Source: Bradyrhizobium sp. LTSP849 (GTDB lineage Bacteria; Pseudomonadota; Alphaproteobacteria; Rhizobiales; Xanthobacteraceae). From it: a stretch of DNA of 58,161 nt. Of this stretch, positions 1-9,782 are shown piece after piece. A program made the translations under genes and the position numbers. The stretch is taken from the NCBI RefSeq assembly GCF_000938255.1, contig NZ_JYMR01000009.1, positions 1 to 58,161 of the forward strand, read 5' to 3'. The notes under the pieces are model-generated. The model did no database searches and was not told the origin of the DNA. It worked only from the letters and a program-made list of their open reading frames with translations. The stretch's first letter is position 1. Every line of letters begins with the position of its first letter.

Positions 1-366
1 AAGACCGCGATTATCATTCTGGTGCGGATGCCCGAGATCGGTCAGATCACGCGCGAACAAGCCGCCGCACTGTCAGGGCTTGCCCCTTATGACGATGACA
101 GCGGCAATCACGTCGGCGTCCGTCACATTGCGGGCGGGCGTGAACGGCTGCGCCGCGCGCTGTTCAATGCGGCGCTACCGGCGTCCTTTCGCTGGAATCC
201 GCAGCTGATCGCGTTCTATAAAAAGCTGACTGGGGCCGGCAAGGAGCACAAGCGCGCTCGGATCGCTTGCGCCAGAAAGCTGCTGATTTTCGCCAACACA
301 GTCGTAGCCCGCGGCACACCCTGGCAAAAAGAATCGCCTGAAGTCGCCAGCCCGCCAGCCATCTGA
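1..366 (+). CDS. IS110-family transposase, C-terminal part (5' cut by window edge)
   Basis: The frame is open from the first base and ends at 366, so the gene enters from outside the window and only its last 121 codons are visible. The segment matches the C-terminal Transposase_20 region of IS110/IS1111 elements: a leucine/proline stretch, then ALSGLAPYDDDSGNH, then GGRERLRRALFNAAL, then an AFYKKL...KRARIACARKLL helix that is typical just before the stop. These enzymes cut and join DNA with a RuvC-like DEDD domain plus this C-terminal part. Whether the element is intact cannot be judged. No terminal repeat was recognised in the 200 bases downstream. Confidence 0.85.
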   Translation, partial: KTAIIILVRMPEIGQITREQAAALSGLAPYDDDSGNHVGVRHIAGGRERLRRALFNAALPASFRWNPQLIAFYKKLTGAGKEHKRARIACARKLLIFANTVVARGTPWQKESPEVASPPAI

Positions 367-579
367 CCGCGTTTCTTTGTTCGGCCGAAGCACCGTTTCT
401 TCGTCCCGACCTGCCGTCACAAAGACGCCGCGCGCCGCGGCCGTCAAGGCTGGCCGTCGCTCCGGCCCAACCCCATCTCCGCTGCCGCCAGGCCACGCCT
501 TGACGGCCGCAAGCACGGCGTCATGCTCGCCGGCAATCGGGCGCGCTTTAATGGTTGCTACGAAATCCGGGGCGCGGCT

Positions 580-996
580 TTACTTCCGCTTCCGCTGCTG
601 CTGCCCCAATCCCATCTTCTTCGCTAGTTGCGAGCGCGCCACCGCGTAGTTTGGTGCGACCATGGGATAGTCGGCCGGCAGGCCCCATTTCTCGCGATAT
701 TGCTCCGGCGTCATGTTGTACTGGGTGCGCAGATGGCGCTTCAGCGACTTGAAACGCTTGCCGTCCTCCAGGCACACCAGATAGTCCGGCGCGATCGACT
801 TCTTCAGCGAGACCGCAGGCTTTGCGGGTTCAAGCGGCGCCGTCTCCGCGCGACCTGAGGAGACTCGCACCAAGGCGCCATGCACCTGGCTGATCAGGTT
901 TGAAATTTCGCCGGCCGGCGTCGGGTTGTTGCTGAGATAGGCCGAGACGATGTTGGCCGTCAGCTCGATGAAATTTTTAGCCCCAACATCCGACAT
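580..996 (-). CDS. MucR/Ros family transcriptional regulator
   Basis: A 138-residue protein of the usual MucR/Ros length. It has an N-terminal helical segment (about 5-45, the oligomerisation region in this family), a low-complexity linker, and a DNA-binding domain at about 68-125 containing DYLVCLEDGKRFKSLKRHL and PEQYREKWGLP. Family members bind AT-rich targets and regulate exopolysaccharide, motility and cell-cycle genes in Rhizobiales. The zinc site is degenerate: Cys75, Asp78 and His88 are present, but the position of the second Ros histidine (93) is Tyr. Zinc-free homologues are known in this family, so this need not be inactivating. The gene is monocistronic, with nothing co-directional next to it. 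Confidence 0.93.
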   Translation of the reverse strand: MSDVGAKNFIELTANIVSAYLSNNPTPAGEISNLISQVHGALVRVSSGRAETAPLEPAKPAVSLKKSIAPDYLVCLEDGKRFKSLKRHLRTQYNMTPEQYREKWGLPADYPMVAPNYAVARSQLAKKMGLGQQQRKRK

Positions 997-1157
997 GGGC
1001 TCGACCTCTCTCCAATTTGGCTCCGTCGCACTGCATTGGCGATGGTGAAGTATTTTCTGTCAACAATACGTTTGGCTGAAATACGACGACTGGCGAATAT
1101 GAGCCGATTACTGCTGTGGTGACAAGAACGGCGGCGCTTTACTTGATCCCGGCTGGT

Positions 1158-1257
1158 CTAAAGCGTGATGAGATTAGGATGAATCGTCATCACGCTTTAG
1201 GTTATTGTTTGAGCATGATCTTTTCGGAAAACCGCTGCACACTTTTCCGGATCATGC
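1158..1257. repeat. Composite intergenic palindromic repeat (two inverted repeats)
   Basis: Two adjacent hairpin-forming units. The first is a perfect 14-bp inverted repeat (CTAAAGCGTGATGA at 1158-1171, its complement at 1187-1200). The second (1213-1257) has GCATGATC at one end and GGATCATGC at the other, around a core with ACCGCTGCACAC. Related copies of the second unit lie at 45087-45131 and 49166-49237. It sits 1 nt downstream of the stop of the minus-strand gene that ends at 1259. Confidence 0.85.
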
Positions 1258-1258
1258 C

Positions 1259-2140
1259 CTAGGACCGCTGGTCGAGATGGGCGCGCAGCTCGTCGATCGA
1301 GGCAAAGCGCATCATGCCCTCCGGCATCTGGGCCTCGATCGAGCCATCGGAATAGAGCGAATAGGCCATGCCGTCGACGATGCCGGATTTGAGCACGGTC
1401 ACCGGCGGCTGCTCCGCGGGCGGCGGAGGCGGCTCTGGCGCAGGCGGAGGTGGGGCCGGCTCGAAGGTCGACGATGAGCGCAGCGGCGGCGGCGGGCGAC
1501 GCGCCACGGTCGGCTCCGGTGCCCGCATACGGTCCGGCTTCGGCCAGGCGTCGTCGAAGCTCGCGGGCGGAGCCTCAGGCGCGGCAGGCACCGCAGGCTC
1601 GTCGTGAGCTTGCGGCGGCGGGCTGTCGGTCGTCTTCGCCTCGGCGCGCTCTCGCTCCTTGCGGGAGCTCGAGGCAAACATCAGGTTGCGCCGGCGCGGA
1701 GCTTCCGGAGCCGCCGGCGGAGGCACTTCCGGCTCTTCCGGCGCCTCGACGCGCGGGCGATCGCGGACAGGCGCTTCGCCCTGCCATGGCGGCGCGGCGG
1801 GCGATGGCTGCGGCTCGGCCCTCATCCCCGGGGCAGGCTCGGACGCGCCGGACGTCGCAACGCCGGGCGGCAGCACGGGCCTGAGCCGAACCTCCGACGG
1901 CGCGGCCGAACCGGTCAGTCGGCGGCCAATATTCTTCAGTTCCATGGCCACGACATAGAGGCCGGCCAGTAACATTCCGGAGCAGACGCCGACCGTGCCG
2001 GAGATTATGAGGGTGCTACCGAGGCTGAAATCCCTGACCGTGTAGCCAAAAAGGATTGCAAGGAGACCCGCCACCACGGCGAAGATCCCTGCGATCAGCA
2101 ATACCAAGACCATCGAACCCACCCTCGGTCGCGCATCCAT
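1259..2140 (-). CDS. Pro-rich membrane protein of unknown function
   Basis: A 293-residue protein if ATG 2140 is the start; an in-frame GTG at 2149 would add three residues. Two hydrophobic segments near the N-terminus (about residues 10-33 and 43-66) should anchor it in the inner membrane. A long stretch rich in Pro, Ala, Glu and Arg (about 80-245) follows, probably disordered. The last 45 residues are more ordered (VDGMAYSLYSDGSIEAQMPE) and look like the conserved part, presumably a small cytoplasmic domain. I do not recognise a function. The stop codon lies 1 nt from a palindromic repeat. Confidence 0.8.
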   Translation of the reverse strand: MDARPRVGSMVLVLLIAGIFAVVAGLLAILFGYTVRDFSLGSTLIISGTVGVCSGMLLAGLYVVAMELKNIGRRLTGSAAPSEVRLRPVLPPGVATSGASEPAPGMRAEPQPSPAAPPWQGEAPVRDRPRVEAPEEPEVPPPAAPEAPRRRNLMFASSSRKERERAEAKTTDSPPPQAHDEPAVPAAPEAPPASFDDAWPKPDRMRAPEPTVARRPPPPLRSSSTFEPAPPPPAPEPPPPPAEQPPVTVLKSGIVDGMAYSLYSDGSIEAQMPEGMMRFASIDELRAHLDQRS

Positions 2141-2426
2141 GCGCAACACCCGTTACGCCACGATACCGTCATACTGTGTTCCTCGCCAACGACCAATTGC
2201 CGGCGCTGTTCCTAAAGGGAAGGATATCAGGGACTTATTCACATTCCCTTCAGCTACGGCCCACTAGTTTCTAACCTGCTCTTCGGTTTCTGAATTTGCT
2301 GCGTCGCATCAGGAATTTAGCCATAATGCCCAATTACTTGGTAATGGAACTGCGCTATAGGGATTCCGGGGTACAGGTCCATGCGCACCAGCAGGGCCAA
2401 GAGGGGATTCCGGGTCACCAATAGCC

Positions 2427-4076
2427 ATGACATCCATCACGACTTCGGCGATCGACACGCCTTTCCGGCGCTCGGTTGAACGGACTTGCGACGACCTCGC
2501 CATGCTGGTGCTGGCTGCCGTCGCCGTCATCGCAGGCCTGACTTTCCGCGACTACGGGCTCGGCTGGGACGACTATACCCACGCCGAATATGCCGATTTG
2601 CTGCTGCGCTTGTTCGGTTCCGGCTTCAGGGACACCGCCGCGCTCTCGTTCGCCAACCTCTATATGTATGGCGGCGGCTTCGACATGGTCGCAGCCCTCC
2701 TGCACAAAGTGCTGCCGCTCGAGCTGTTCGAGACGCGCCGCCTGCTCGGCGCGGTCGTCGGCGTGATCGGGCTTGCCGTGACGTGGCGGCTTGGCCGTCG
2801 CATCGGCGGCCCCCTTGCCGGCCTTGCCGCGCTCTTGCTGCTCGCGCTCTGCCCGATCTTCTACGGCCACATGTTCATGAACCCGAAGGATGCGCCCTTC
2901 GCGGTGGCGATGATCATCCTGATGCTGGGCCTGGTCCGGCTTGCCGAAGAATATCCAAACCCCTCGCCGCGCACGATCCTGATCGTCGGCCTCGGCGCCG
3001 GCCTTTCGATCGGCTGCCGCATTCTCGGCGGGCTCGCGCTGGTCTACGCCATGGTCGGATTCATGCCGTTGTTCCTCGAGGAGCTGCGCACCGAGGGCGT
3101 CCGCGAGGCGGCCCGTCGTTTCGCCCATGTCGTCTACGTGCTGCTGCCTGGCCTTGCGTTCGGTTACCTCGTCATGGGCCTGATCTGGCCGTGGTCGATC
3201 ATGGAGCCCGGCAATCCCTTCGAGGCTTTGACCTACTTCTCGCACTTCTTCGAGAAGCCCTGGAAGGAAATGTTCGACGGCGCGATCGTGTCCGTGCCTG
3301 ACATGCCCTGGTCCTATTTGCCAACGCTGTTCGCACTTCAGCTTCCCGAGGTGATGCTGGTGGCGATGACCGGCGCCGTGATCGGCACCTTCGCCCTGCT
3401 GCCGCGTAGCGAGGTTCCGGCCCGCCGCAAGACCATCCTCTTAATGCTCACGCTCGCTGCGACCCTGCCACTCGCGATCGCGATGGTGAAGCGACCGGCG
3501 CTCTACAACGGCATCCGCCATTTCGTCTTCGTCATCCCGCCAATGGCGGTGCTCGGCGGCGTTGCCTTCGCCTGGGCCATGGAGCGCCTGCGCACCAATC
3601 ACCGCGCCTGGCAGCCGGTCGTGCTTGCCACCTTCTGCTTCGGCCTGGCGCTGCCGCTGGCCGAGATGATCCGGCTGCATCCGTATCAATACACCCACTT
3701 CAACCATATCGCCGGCACCGTGCGCGCCGCCGACGACCGCTTCATGCTGGACTATTGGGGCCTGGCGCTGAAGCAGGCCTCCGACGAATTGCGCGAGCAG
3801 CTCGTCGAGCGCCAGGAAGTGCTGCCGCGCAATCGCAAATGGAAGGTCGCCGTGTGCGGTCCGCAGCGCCCGGCCCAGGTCGCGCTCGGCCCTGACTTCA
3901 CCATCGGCTGGGATTCCAACGCCGCCGATTTCGCAATGACGCTCGGCGAGTTCTACTGCAAGGGCCTGACCGCGCCGGTCCTGGTCGAGATCAAGCGCGA
4001 CGATGTGGTGTTCGCTCGCGTCTACGACATCCGCGGCCGCAGCATCTCCAGCCTGCTCTCGATCCCGGCGCCGTAA
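2427..4076 (+). CDS. GT39-like integral membrane glycosyltransferase (PMT_2/ArnT type)
   Basis: A 549-residue polytopic membrane protein with roughly ten hydrophobic segments. After the first membrane segment it has GLGWDDYTH (residues 44-52), the first-loop acidic motif of GT-C fold transferases that use polyprenyl-phosphate sugars. A second loop carries FMNPKDAPFA, also typical of this superfamily. The C-terminal 110 residues (from about 440) look like a periplasmic domain. By family, it would transfer a sugar from a lipid carrier to a lipid, glycan or protein at the periplasmic face. The acceptor cannot be read from sequence, and no other envelope-glycan genes adjoin it. Confidence 0.75.
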   Translation: MTSITTSAIDTPFRRSVERTCDDLAMLVLAAVAVIAGLTFRDYGLGWDDYTHAEYADLLLRLFGSGFRDTAALSFANLYMYGGGFDMVAALLHKVLPLELFETRRLLGAVVGVIGLAVTWRLGRRIGGPLAGLAALLLLALCPIFYGHMFMNPKDAPFAVAMIILMLGLVRLAEEYPNPSPRTILIVGLGAGLSIGCRILGGLALVYAMVGFMPLFLEELRTEGVREAARRFAHVVYVLLPGLAFGYLVMGLIWPWSIMEPGNPFEALTYFSHFFEKPWKEMFDGAIVSVPDMPWSYLPTLFALQLPEVMLVAMTGAVIGTFALLPRSEVPARRKTILLMLTLAATLPLAIAMVKRPALYNGIRHFVFVIPPMAVLGGVAFAWAMERLRTNHRAWQPVVLATFCFGLALPLAEMIRLHPYQYTHFNHIAGTVRAADDRFMLDYWGLALKQASDELREQLVERQEVLPRNRKWKVAVCGPQRPAQVALGPDFTIGWDSNAADFAMTLGEFYCKGLTAPVLVEIKRDDVVFARVYDIRGRSISSLLSIPAP

Positions 4077-4090
4077 AATTCTTCTCCCTT

Positions 4091-4168
4091 GTAGCCCGGA
4101 TGGAGCGAAGCGAAATCCGGGACCTTGGGTGAGGCCCCCCGCATTCCGCTTCGCTCCATGCGGGCTAC
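4091..4168. repeat. Intergenic palindromic repeat, GTAGCCCGGATGGAGCGAAG type
   Basis: Inverted repeat with 22-bp arms (4091-4112 and 4147-4168) that match at 21 of 22 positions, around a GC-rich centre. It lies between the GT39-like gene and the aldolase gene and carries no reading frame of its own. Confidence 0.85.
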
Positions 4169-4258
4169 GCTTGGCTGCTGCGATTTGACCGCCTTGCCGC
4201 CAGCCTCACCCGCGACTACGCTCCCTCCCCGAAACAACGAGGTTCGGAGAGATTTGCC

Positions 4259-5038
4259 ATGTCACCAGCTGAAGCCCGCCTGAAGGAAGTGCCGTCGAAC
4301 ATGACGGAGGCCGAGTGGCAGCAACGGGTCAATCTCGCCGCCTGCTATCGCCTCGTCTCGCTGTACGGCTGGGACGATCTGGTCGACACCCACATCTCCG
4401 CGCGCGTGCCCGGCCCGGACCATCACTTCCTCATCAATCCCTACGGACTGATGTTCGACGAGATCACGGCGTCGAGCCTGGTCAAGGTCGACTTGCACGG
4501 CCACCAGCTCTCCGAGAGCGAGTACAGCATCAACCCGGCCGGCTTCACCATCCATTCGGCGATCCACGAGGCACGTGAGGATGCCATCTGCGTGCTGCAT
4601 CTTCACACCCTCGACGGCACCGCGGTGTCGAGCAGCGCCGAAGGCCTGCTGCCGCTGAACCAGACCGCCCAGCTCGTCACCCACGACATCGCCTACCACG
4701 ACTATGAAGGCATCGCGCTCGACCATGACGAGCGGCCGCGGCTGCAGAAGGATCTCGGCGACCACAACCACATGCTGCTGCGCAACCACGGCACGCTGAC
4801 GGTCGGCCGCTCGGTCGCCTCCGCCTTCGAGCGCATGTACCACCTCGAGCGCGCCTGCTCGATGCAGGTGCGCACGCGCGCGCTGGGCACGCCGGTCTAC
4901 CCGGTCGATGACGTCGCGATCGACAAGAACACCGAGCTGCTCGCCAACCGCGACCGCGCCGAGCTGCGCGCCACGAACCTGGTGTGGCCGCCGCTGCTGC
5001 GCAAGCTTGATCGCGAACTGCCGGGCTACCGGTCTTGA
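4259..5038 (+). CDS. Class II aldolase/adducin family protein
   Basis: A 259-residue protein covering the whole class II aldolase/adducin domain. Metal-ligand motifs are visible: VLHLHT near residue 117 and LLRNHGTLTVG near 178, which supply the zinc histidines in L-fuculose-phosphate aldolase and relatives. Members cleave or epimerise phosphorylated sugars or decarboxylate related acids; the substrate is not readable here. ATG 4259 is preceded by GGAGAG at a good distance. The gene stands alone, with a palindromic repeat upstream and a strong terminator downstream. Confidence 0.88.
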   Translation: MSPAEARLKEVPSNMTEAEWQQRVNLAACYRLVSLYGWDDLVDTHISARVPGPDHHFLINPYGLMFDEITASSLVKVDLHGHQLSESEYSINPAGFTIHSAIHEAREDAICVLHLHTLDGTAVSSSAEGLLPLNQTAQLVTHDIAYHDYEGIALDHDERPRLQKDLGDHNHMLLRNHGTLTVGRSVASAFERMYHLERACSMQVRTRALGTPVYPVDDVAIDKNTELLANRDRAELRATNLVWPPLLRKLDRELPGYRS

Positions 5039-5094
5039 AATTTTCGGGATTTGGTGTAGGGTAGGCCTCAACACCCTCTACACATTTCGGAATG

Positions 5095-5130
5095 AAACGC
5101 CGCCCAATTCCGGGCGGCGTTTTTATTTTG
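5095..5130 (+). terminator. Rho-independent terminator after the class II aldolase
   Basis: A perfect 9-bp stem (ACGCCGCCC at 5097-5105, GGGCGGCGT at 5112-5120) with a 6-nt loop, followed by TTTTATTTT. It lies 57 bases after the aldolase stop codon on the same strand. Confidence 0.85.
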
Positions 5131-5137
5131 GACGCGT

Positions 5138-5230
5138 CGTAGGGTGGGCGAAGCGAAGCGTGCCCACCTCTTCTATCGCGATCCGGGACAGATGGTGGGC
5201 ACGGCGCTTTGCGCCTTTGCCCACCCTACG
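5138..5230. repeat. Intergenic palindromic repeat, CGTAGGGTGGGC type
   Basis: The ends CGTAGGGTGGGC (5138-5149) and GCCCACCCTACG (5219-5230) are perfect complements, with an internal second pair around GTGCCCACC/GGTGGGCAC. A sister copy is at 22026-22119. It ends 10 bases before the stop of the convergent M20 peptidase gene. Confidence 0.88.
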
Positions 5231-5240
5231 GCCGCGTGCC

Positions 5241-6635
5241 CTACTTCACTTCCGCCAGCGCGGCGAGGATCCTTGCCCAGGAGCGGATGCCTTTCTGGAA
5301 GCTCCGCAGGTCGTATTTCTCGTTCGGCGAGTGGATGTTGTCGTCGTCCAGCCCGAAGCCGACCAACAGCGAGTCGAGCCCTAGCGTGCGCTTGAAGTCG
5401 GCGACGATCGGGATCGAGGCGCCCGAGCCCATCAGCACGGTCTCCTTGCCCCACTCTTCCGTCAGCGCCTGCTTGGCGGCAGCGAGCGGCTTCATGTTCC
5501 AGTCGAGCGCGATGGCGGGCCCGGCAGAGTGGTCGCCGAACTCGACCTTGCAGTCGCCCGGAAGCCGCGCCGTCACATACTCACGGAACGCCTTGCGGAT
5601 CTTCGCGGGATCCTGCCCCTCGACCAGGCGGAACGAGACCTTTGCCGAGGCATGCGACGGGATCACCGTCTTGGAGCCTTCGCCGATATAGCCGCCCCAG
5701 ATGCCGTTGACGTCGCAGGTCGGACGCGTCGAGGCCTGCTCGATCAGGAGCCGCCCCTTCTCTCCCGCCGGGATCGACAGCCCGATCGGCTTGAGGAAGA
5801 AATCCGGCGTGAAGCCGAGCTTTTTCCACTGCTCGAGGATATCAGGCGGCGTATCCTTCACGCCGTCATAGAAGCCGGGAATGGTGATGCGGTTGTCGTC
5901 ATCGAACAGTCCGCCGAGAATCTTGGTCAGCACCCGGATCGGGTTCATCGCGGTGCCACCGAACACGCCGGAATGCAGGTCGCGATTGGCGGCCGTGATC
6001 TTGACCTCTTCATAGAGCAGGCCGCGCAGCGACGTCGTGATCGCCGGCGTGTTGCGGTCCCACATGCCGGTGTCGCAGACCAGAACGTAATCGGCCTTGA
6101 ATTCGTCCTTGTTGGCTTCGATGAACGGCACGAAATTTTTCGAGCCGACTTCCTCCTCGCCCTCGATCAGAAAGGTGATGTCGATCGGCAGCGAGCCCGT
6201 CACTGTCTTCCAGGCCCGGCAGGCCTCGACGAAAGTCATCACCTGACCCTTGTCGTCCTCGGCGCCGCGCGCAACGATGATCTTGCGGCCGTCGGCATGG
6301 TCGGTGACCGCGGGCTCGAACGGCGGACGGTGCCAGAGCTCGAGCGGGTCGACCGGCTGCACGTCGTAATGGCCATAGAAGATTACGTGCGGCCGTCCGC
6401 CCGCCTTGGTCTTGCCGACGATAGCGGGATGGCCGGCGGTCGGTCTTACTTCGGTGGCGACGCCCAGGCTCGCGATATCCTTGGCGAGATGCTCGGCCGC
6501 CGCCTTGCAATCTTTCGCAAATGCCGGATCGGCGGAAATCGACTTGATCCGCAACAGCGAGAACAGACGCTCCAGGCTGTTATCAAACTCCTTGTCGATG
6601 TGATCGAGCACGGATTGAAGCTGCGCGTTGGCCAT
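5241..6635 (-). CDS. M20 family metallopeptidase (dipeptidase-like)
   Basis: A 464-residue protein with the complete M20 layout: catalytic domain, inserted dimerisation domain (about 210-360), then catalytic domain again. Zinc-site residues are visible: His89 and Asp91 in FYGHYDVQP, the bridging Asp127 in RGAEDDKGQ, the catalytic Glu161/Glu162 pair in IEGEEEVGS, an Asp in VLVCDTGMW, and a late His in DDNIHSPNEKYD. Family enzymes hydrolyse dipeptides or acylated amino acids in the cytoplasm with a di-zinc centre. There is no signal peptide. The next gene on this strand (GT87-like) reads toward it but is probably functionally unrelated. Confidence 0.9.
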   Translation of the reverse strand: MANAQLQSVLDHIDKEFDNSLERLFSLLRIKSISADPAFAKDCKAAAEHLAKDIASLGVATEVRPTAGHPAIVGKTKAGGRPHVIFYGHYDVQPVDPLELWHRPPFEPAVTDHADGRKIIVARGAEDDKGQVMTFVEACRAWKTVTGSLPIDITFLIEGEEEVGSKNFVPFIEANKDEFKADYVLVCDTGMWDRNTPAITTSLRGLLYEEVKITAANRDLHSGVFGGTAMNPIRVLTKILGGLFDDDNRITIPGFYDGVKDTPPDILEQWKKLGFTPDFFLKPIGLSIPAGEKGRLLIEQASTRPTCDVNGIWGGYIGEGSKTVIPSHASAKVSFRLVEGQDPAKIRKAFREYVTARLPGDCKVEFGDHSAGPAIALDWNMKPLAAAKQALTEEWGKETVLMGSGASIPIVADFKRTLGLDSLLVGFGLDDDNIHSPNEKYDLRSFQKGIRSWARILAALAEVK

Positions 6636-6688
6636 GGTCGTATTCCCTGACTGTTGGTCTCAAGATGGCTTAGGCTTTGTCTTGAGTG

Positions 6689-8017
6689 TTAAGACGTCTT
6701 GGGTTTTAGCCCTGCCGCGGCGCCGGAGCTAGCCGCAACCGGCGGATGCCGGATGTGCCAGCCGAGGCTGCCTGCGAGGATCGCCGTGGCGACGAGGTTA
6801 TTGCCCCAGGCCTGGATGACATTGGGAAACGGCGGCAGTGACAACAGCATGAGAATGCCGGCGGCGCCGAGCGCAAGCCAGGTTCCAAGCCGCACATTCG
6901 GCCGCTCGTCGAAGGCGGCCCGATGCATCAGCACCGTCATCGGCAGGAACAGCCACATGAAATAGTATTGCCGCGCCAACGGCGAGGCCACCGTCATCAG
7001 GCAGAACAGGATGCCGAGCTCCTCGGCATCCGATCGCGCCGTTCGCCGCGCTCGCTGTGGCATCACCGCGACGAAGCCGAGCCCGAGCAACGCCGACACC
7101 GCGAGCACGATCCAGTTCGCCGTCTTGTAGTCGACGTCGATGACATTCATCGTGCGCGGCGGCTTGTCGGGATCTTCCTGATTGTAGTTGAGCGGCCGGA
7201 CCAGCCGGTGCGTCACGGCAATGATGGACTGGTTGACCCACGACCAATTCTGCTCGTCGCGCTGGCCAAAGCCCTTTTCCGAGCTCGACCCGATCATGCC
7301 CTGGTACCAGGTCTTGAGCTCGGCCGCGTTGCGCTCGAACCCGCGAATGGGCGCCGGCACGACGTAGAGCAGGATGCCGATGAAGGCGAGCATGCTGACG
7401 ACAGCGGCCCACTGCCGCCGCCAGATCAGATAGGGCAGCACCGCGATGGGAAACACCTTGATGGCGGTGGCGAGTGCGAACATGAAGCCTGCAAGCCAGG
7501 ATCGCCGATGCTGCATGCCCCAGAAGCCGTAGAGCATCATCGCCAGCAGGACGAGGTTCGGCTGGCCGAGATCGAACATGTCGAACACGAAGGTCACGGT
7601 GATCAGCGCCGGCAGCGCTTCCAGCCAGGGGCCGGGCTTGCGGTCCGATCCGGTCATGGCATTGGAGAGGATCCCCGTGTACCACCACGCCACCACATTC
7701 AGGATCGACAGCACGATGTAGAGCGGGATCTTGCCGAACCAGCTCGGGATCGCCAGCAGGATCGCGGGCAGCGGCGGATAGATGAACCCGAACTGGTAGT
7801 GGATGTCGCTGGGATAGAGCGCGCCGCCATGCAGCACCTGCTGCCCGGCCCAATACCACAGCGCATAATCCTTGGTCTTGCCGCGGCCGAAGATCTCGGG
7901 ACCGAGGACGTCGGCGGTGAGGATGACGCAGCAGAGCAGGAAGAGCAGATCGAGCGGCGCGCTGAGCGATGGGAGGCGGAGTGCGCGCGGTTTGTCTGAT
8001 AGATCCGGTGATGTCAC
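6689..8017 (-). CDS. GT87/DUF2029-like integral membrane glycosyltransferase
   Basis: A polytopic membrane protein, 442 residues from the GTG at 8017 (V-T-S-P-D). The frame is open further upstream to 8221, but that extension lacks hydrophobic or conserved sequence and would overlap the end of the upstream ATPase gene, so I prefer 8017. GT-C signatures include DYALWYWAGQQVLHGGALYP soon after the first membrane segment, then FIYPPLPAILL, and a conserved loop with a Glu-rich, Trp-rich patch. DUF2029/GT87 includes mannosyltransferases that use polyprenyl-phosphomannose. Acceptor and pathway are unknown. Confidence 0.78.
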   Translation of the reverse strand: MTSPDLSDKPRALRLPSLSAPLDLLFLLCCVILTADVLGPEIFGRGKTKDYALWYWAGQQVLHGGALYPSDIHYQFGFIYPPLPAILLAIPSWFGKIPLYIVLSILNVVAWWYTGILSNAMTGSDRKPGPWLEALPALITVTFVFDMFDLGQPNLVLLAMMLYGFWGMQHRRSWLAGFMFALATAIKVFPIAVLPYLIWRRQWAAVVSMLAFIGILLYVVPAPIRGFERNAAELKTWYQGMIGSSSEKGFGQRDEQNWSWVNQSIIAVTHRLVRPLNYNQEDPDKPPRTMNVIDVDYKTANWIVLAVSALLGLGFVAVMPQRARRTARSDAEELGILFCLMTVASPLARQYYFMWLFLPMTVLMHRAAFDERPNVRLGTWLALGAAGILMLLSLPPFPNVIQAWGNNLVATAILAGSLGWHIRHPPVAASSGAAAGLKPKTS

Positions 8018-8159
8018 ATTATGTCCAGTCGGAAACACATAGCACGTAGCAGACCGACCGACGCTTGGAGAGTCCCCCTCACCCGAATTTGTACCTGGCA
8101 GACAAACGCTGCCCCGCGCAACCGGAGCGGACCGGCAGCCCGCAATCCGGTCGTTCTGC

Positions 8160-9782
8160 CTACCTTCGCAGCAGTCCGCCGAGCGCGCCGCGGACGAGCG
8201 CGCGGCCGACCGAGCCGCCAAGCTGGCCGCCGACCGACTTGCCGAGGTCGGCCACGACGCCGCCGACCACCTTGCCGGTCACCGTGCGCGTGACGTCGCG
8301 CGCGATGCGCTGGCCGGTCGTCAGCCGATTACGTCCGGTGTTGGTGCCGAAGATGGTACCGACGATCGAGCCGATCTGGCCGAGGATGCCGCCACCGCTT
8401 CCACCCGCCGGGCCGTCGGCCGGCGCCGCCGTGCCGGCGATGCGCTTCTGGATGATCTCGTAGGCGGACTCGGCATCAACAGCGGTGTCGTATTTGCCCT
8501 TCACCGGGCTCGCATCCATGATCGCCTTGCGCTCCTCCGGCGTGATCGGCCCGATCCGGGCCGATGGCGGGCGGATCATCACCCGCTCGACCATCGCCGG
8601 CGTGCCGTTGCCTTCGAGGAAGGACACCAGTGCCTCGCCCTTGCCGAGCTCCATGATCACCTTGCCCGTGTCGAGCTTCGGGTTGGGCCGGAAGGTCTGG
8701 GCCGCAGCGGCGACCGCCTTCTGGTCGCGCGGGGTGAAGGCGCGCAATGCGTGTTGCACCCGGTTGCCCATCTGGCCGAGCACGCGGTCGGGCACGTCGA
8801 TCGGATTTTGGGTGACGAAATAGACGCCGACGCCCTTGGATCGGATCAGGCGAACCACCTGCTCGATCTTGTCCATCAGCGCTTTCGGCGCATCGTTGAA
8901 CAACAGATGCGCCTCGTCGAAGAAGAACACCAATTTTGGCTTGGGCGGATCGCCGGCCTCGGGCAGCTCTTCGAACAATTCTGACAGCATCCACAGCAGG
9001 AATGTCGCGTAAAGTCGCGGGCTCTGCATCAGCTTGTCGGCGGCGAGGATGTTGACCATGCCGCGGCCGTCGCGATCGGTCCTCATGAAATCCTTCAGCG
9101 TCAGCGCCGGCTCGCCGAAGAACTTTGTGCCACCCTGGTTCTCCAGCACCAGGAGCTGGCGCTGGATGGTGCCGACCGTGGCCTTGGTGACGTTGCCAAA
9201 ACCCTGGGCCGCCTTCCGGATCGGTGCCAGCGCATCCTCTTCCGCATCCGGCCCCTTCTTGCTGGTATCGGGAACGATCGCGTCCAGCAGCGCCCGCAGA
9301 TCCTTCATGTCGATCAGGGCAAGACCGTTGTCATCGGCGACGCGGAAGGCGACGTTGAGCACACCTTCCTGCACATCGTTCAGATCGAGCATGCGCGCCA
9401 GCAGCAGCGGCCCCATCTCAGTGACGGTGGCTCGCACCGGATGACCCTGTTCGCCGAACACGTCCCAAAACACCGTCGAGAACTGGTCGGGCTGGAATGT
9501 CAGCCCCATCTCGGTTGCACGCTTGACGATGAAATCCTTGGCCTCCCCCACCTCCGAGATGCCGGAGAGGTCGCCCTTGATGTCAGCGGCGAACACCGGA
9601 ACACCGGCGCGCGCAAATCCTTCCGCCATGACTTGCAGCGACACCGTCTTGCCTGTTCCGGTCGCGCCGGTGACGAGGCCGTGGCGATTGGCGAGCGCCA
9701 GCGTCAGCCAGGCCTGCTCGTCTCCCTTGCCGACGAATATCTTGTCGTCGGTATCGCCGAGCTTGTTGTCCTGTGCCGTCAT
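8160..9782 (-). CDS. HerA-like P-loop ATPase (DUF853/YjgR type)
   Basis: A 540-residue ATPase from ATG 9782. Walker A is GATGTGKT at 39-46 and Walker B is LVFFFDEAH at about 284-292; [22 protein letters not shown] follows, typical of the HerA/FtsK-like branch with its arginine-finger region. The C-terminal 100 residues are Gly-rich and basic. Members are hexameric DNA-translocase-like ATPases whose physiological role is not settled (E. coli YjgR is the reference). No NurA-like nuclease gene sits beside it, which argues against a HerA-NurA end-resection pair. The frame is open upstream to 9875, but M32 of that longer version matches the family N-terminus better. Confidence 0.88.
   Translation of the reverse strand: MTAQDNKLGDTDDKIFVGKGDEQAWLTLALANRHGLVTGATGTGKTVSLQVMAEGFARAGVPVFAADIKGDLSGISEVGEAKDFIVKRATEMGLTFQPDQFSTVFWDVFGEQGHPVRATVTEMGPLLLARMLDLNDVQEGVLNVAFRVADDNGLALIDMKDLRALLDAIVPDTSKKGPDAEEDALAPIRKAAQGFGNVTKATVGTIQRQLLVLENQGGTKFFGEPALTLKDFMRTDRDGRGMVNILAADKLMQSPRLYATFLLWMLSELFEELPEAGDPPKPKLVFFFDEAHLLFNDAPKALMDKIEQVVRLIRSKGVGVYFVTQNPIDVPDRVLGQMGNRVQHALRAFTPRDQKAVAAAAQTFRPNPKLDTGKVIMELGKGEALVSFLEGNGTPAMVERVMIRPPSARIGPITPEERKAIMDASPVKGKYDTAVDAESAYEIIQKRIAGTAAPADGPAGGSGGGILGQIGSIVGTIFGTNTGRNRLTTGQRIARDVTRTVTGKVVGGVVADLGKSVGGQLGGSVGRALVRGALGGLLRR

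Noticed and set aside
4091..5230. Possible CRISPR array or regulatory RNA from closely spaced palindromes
   Set aside because: The palindromes are of different sequence families with no regular spacers and no cas genes in the window.
8018..8221. 68-residue N-terminal extension of the GT87-like protein
   Set aside because: Ser/Ala/Arg-rich, no conserved features, and it would overlap the stop region of the upstream ATPase gene; the GTG at 8017 fits better.
8160..9782. HerA-NurA type DNA end-processing or anti-phage system
   Set aside because: The ATPase belongs to the DUF853/YjgR branch and no NurA-like nuclease or defence gene is adjacent.
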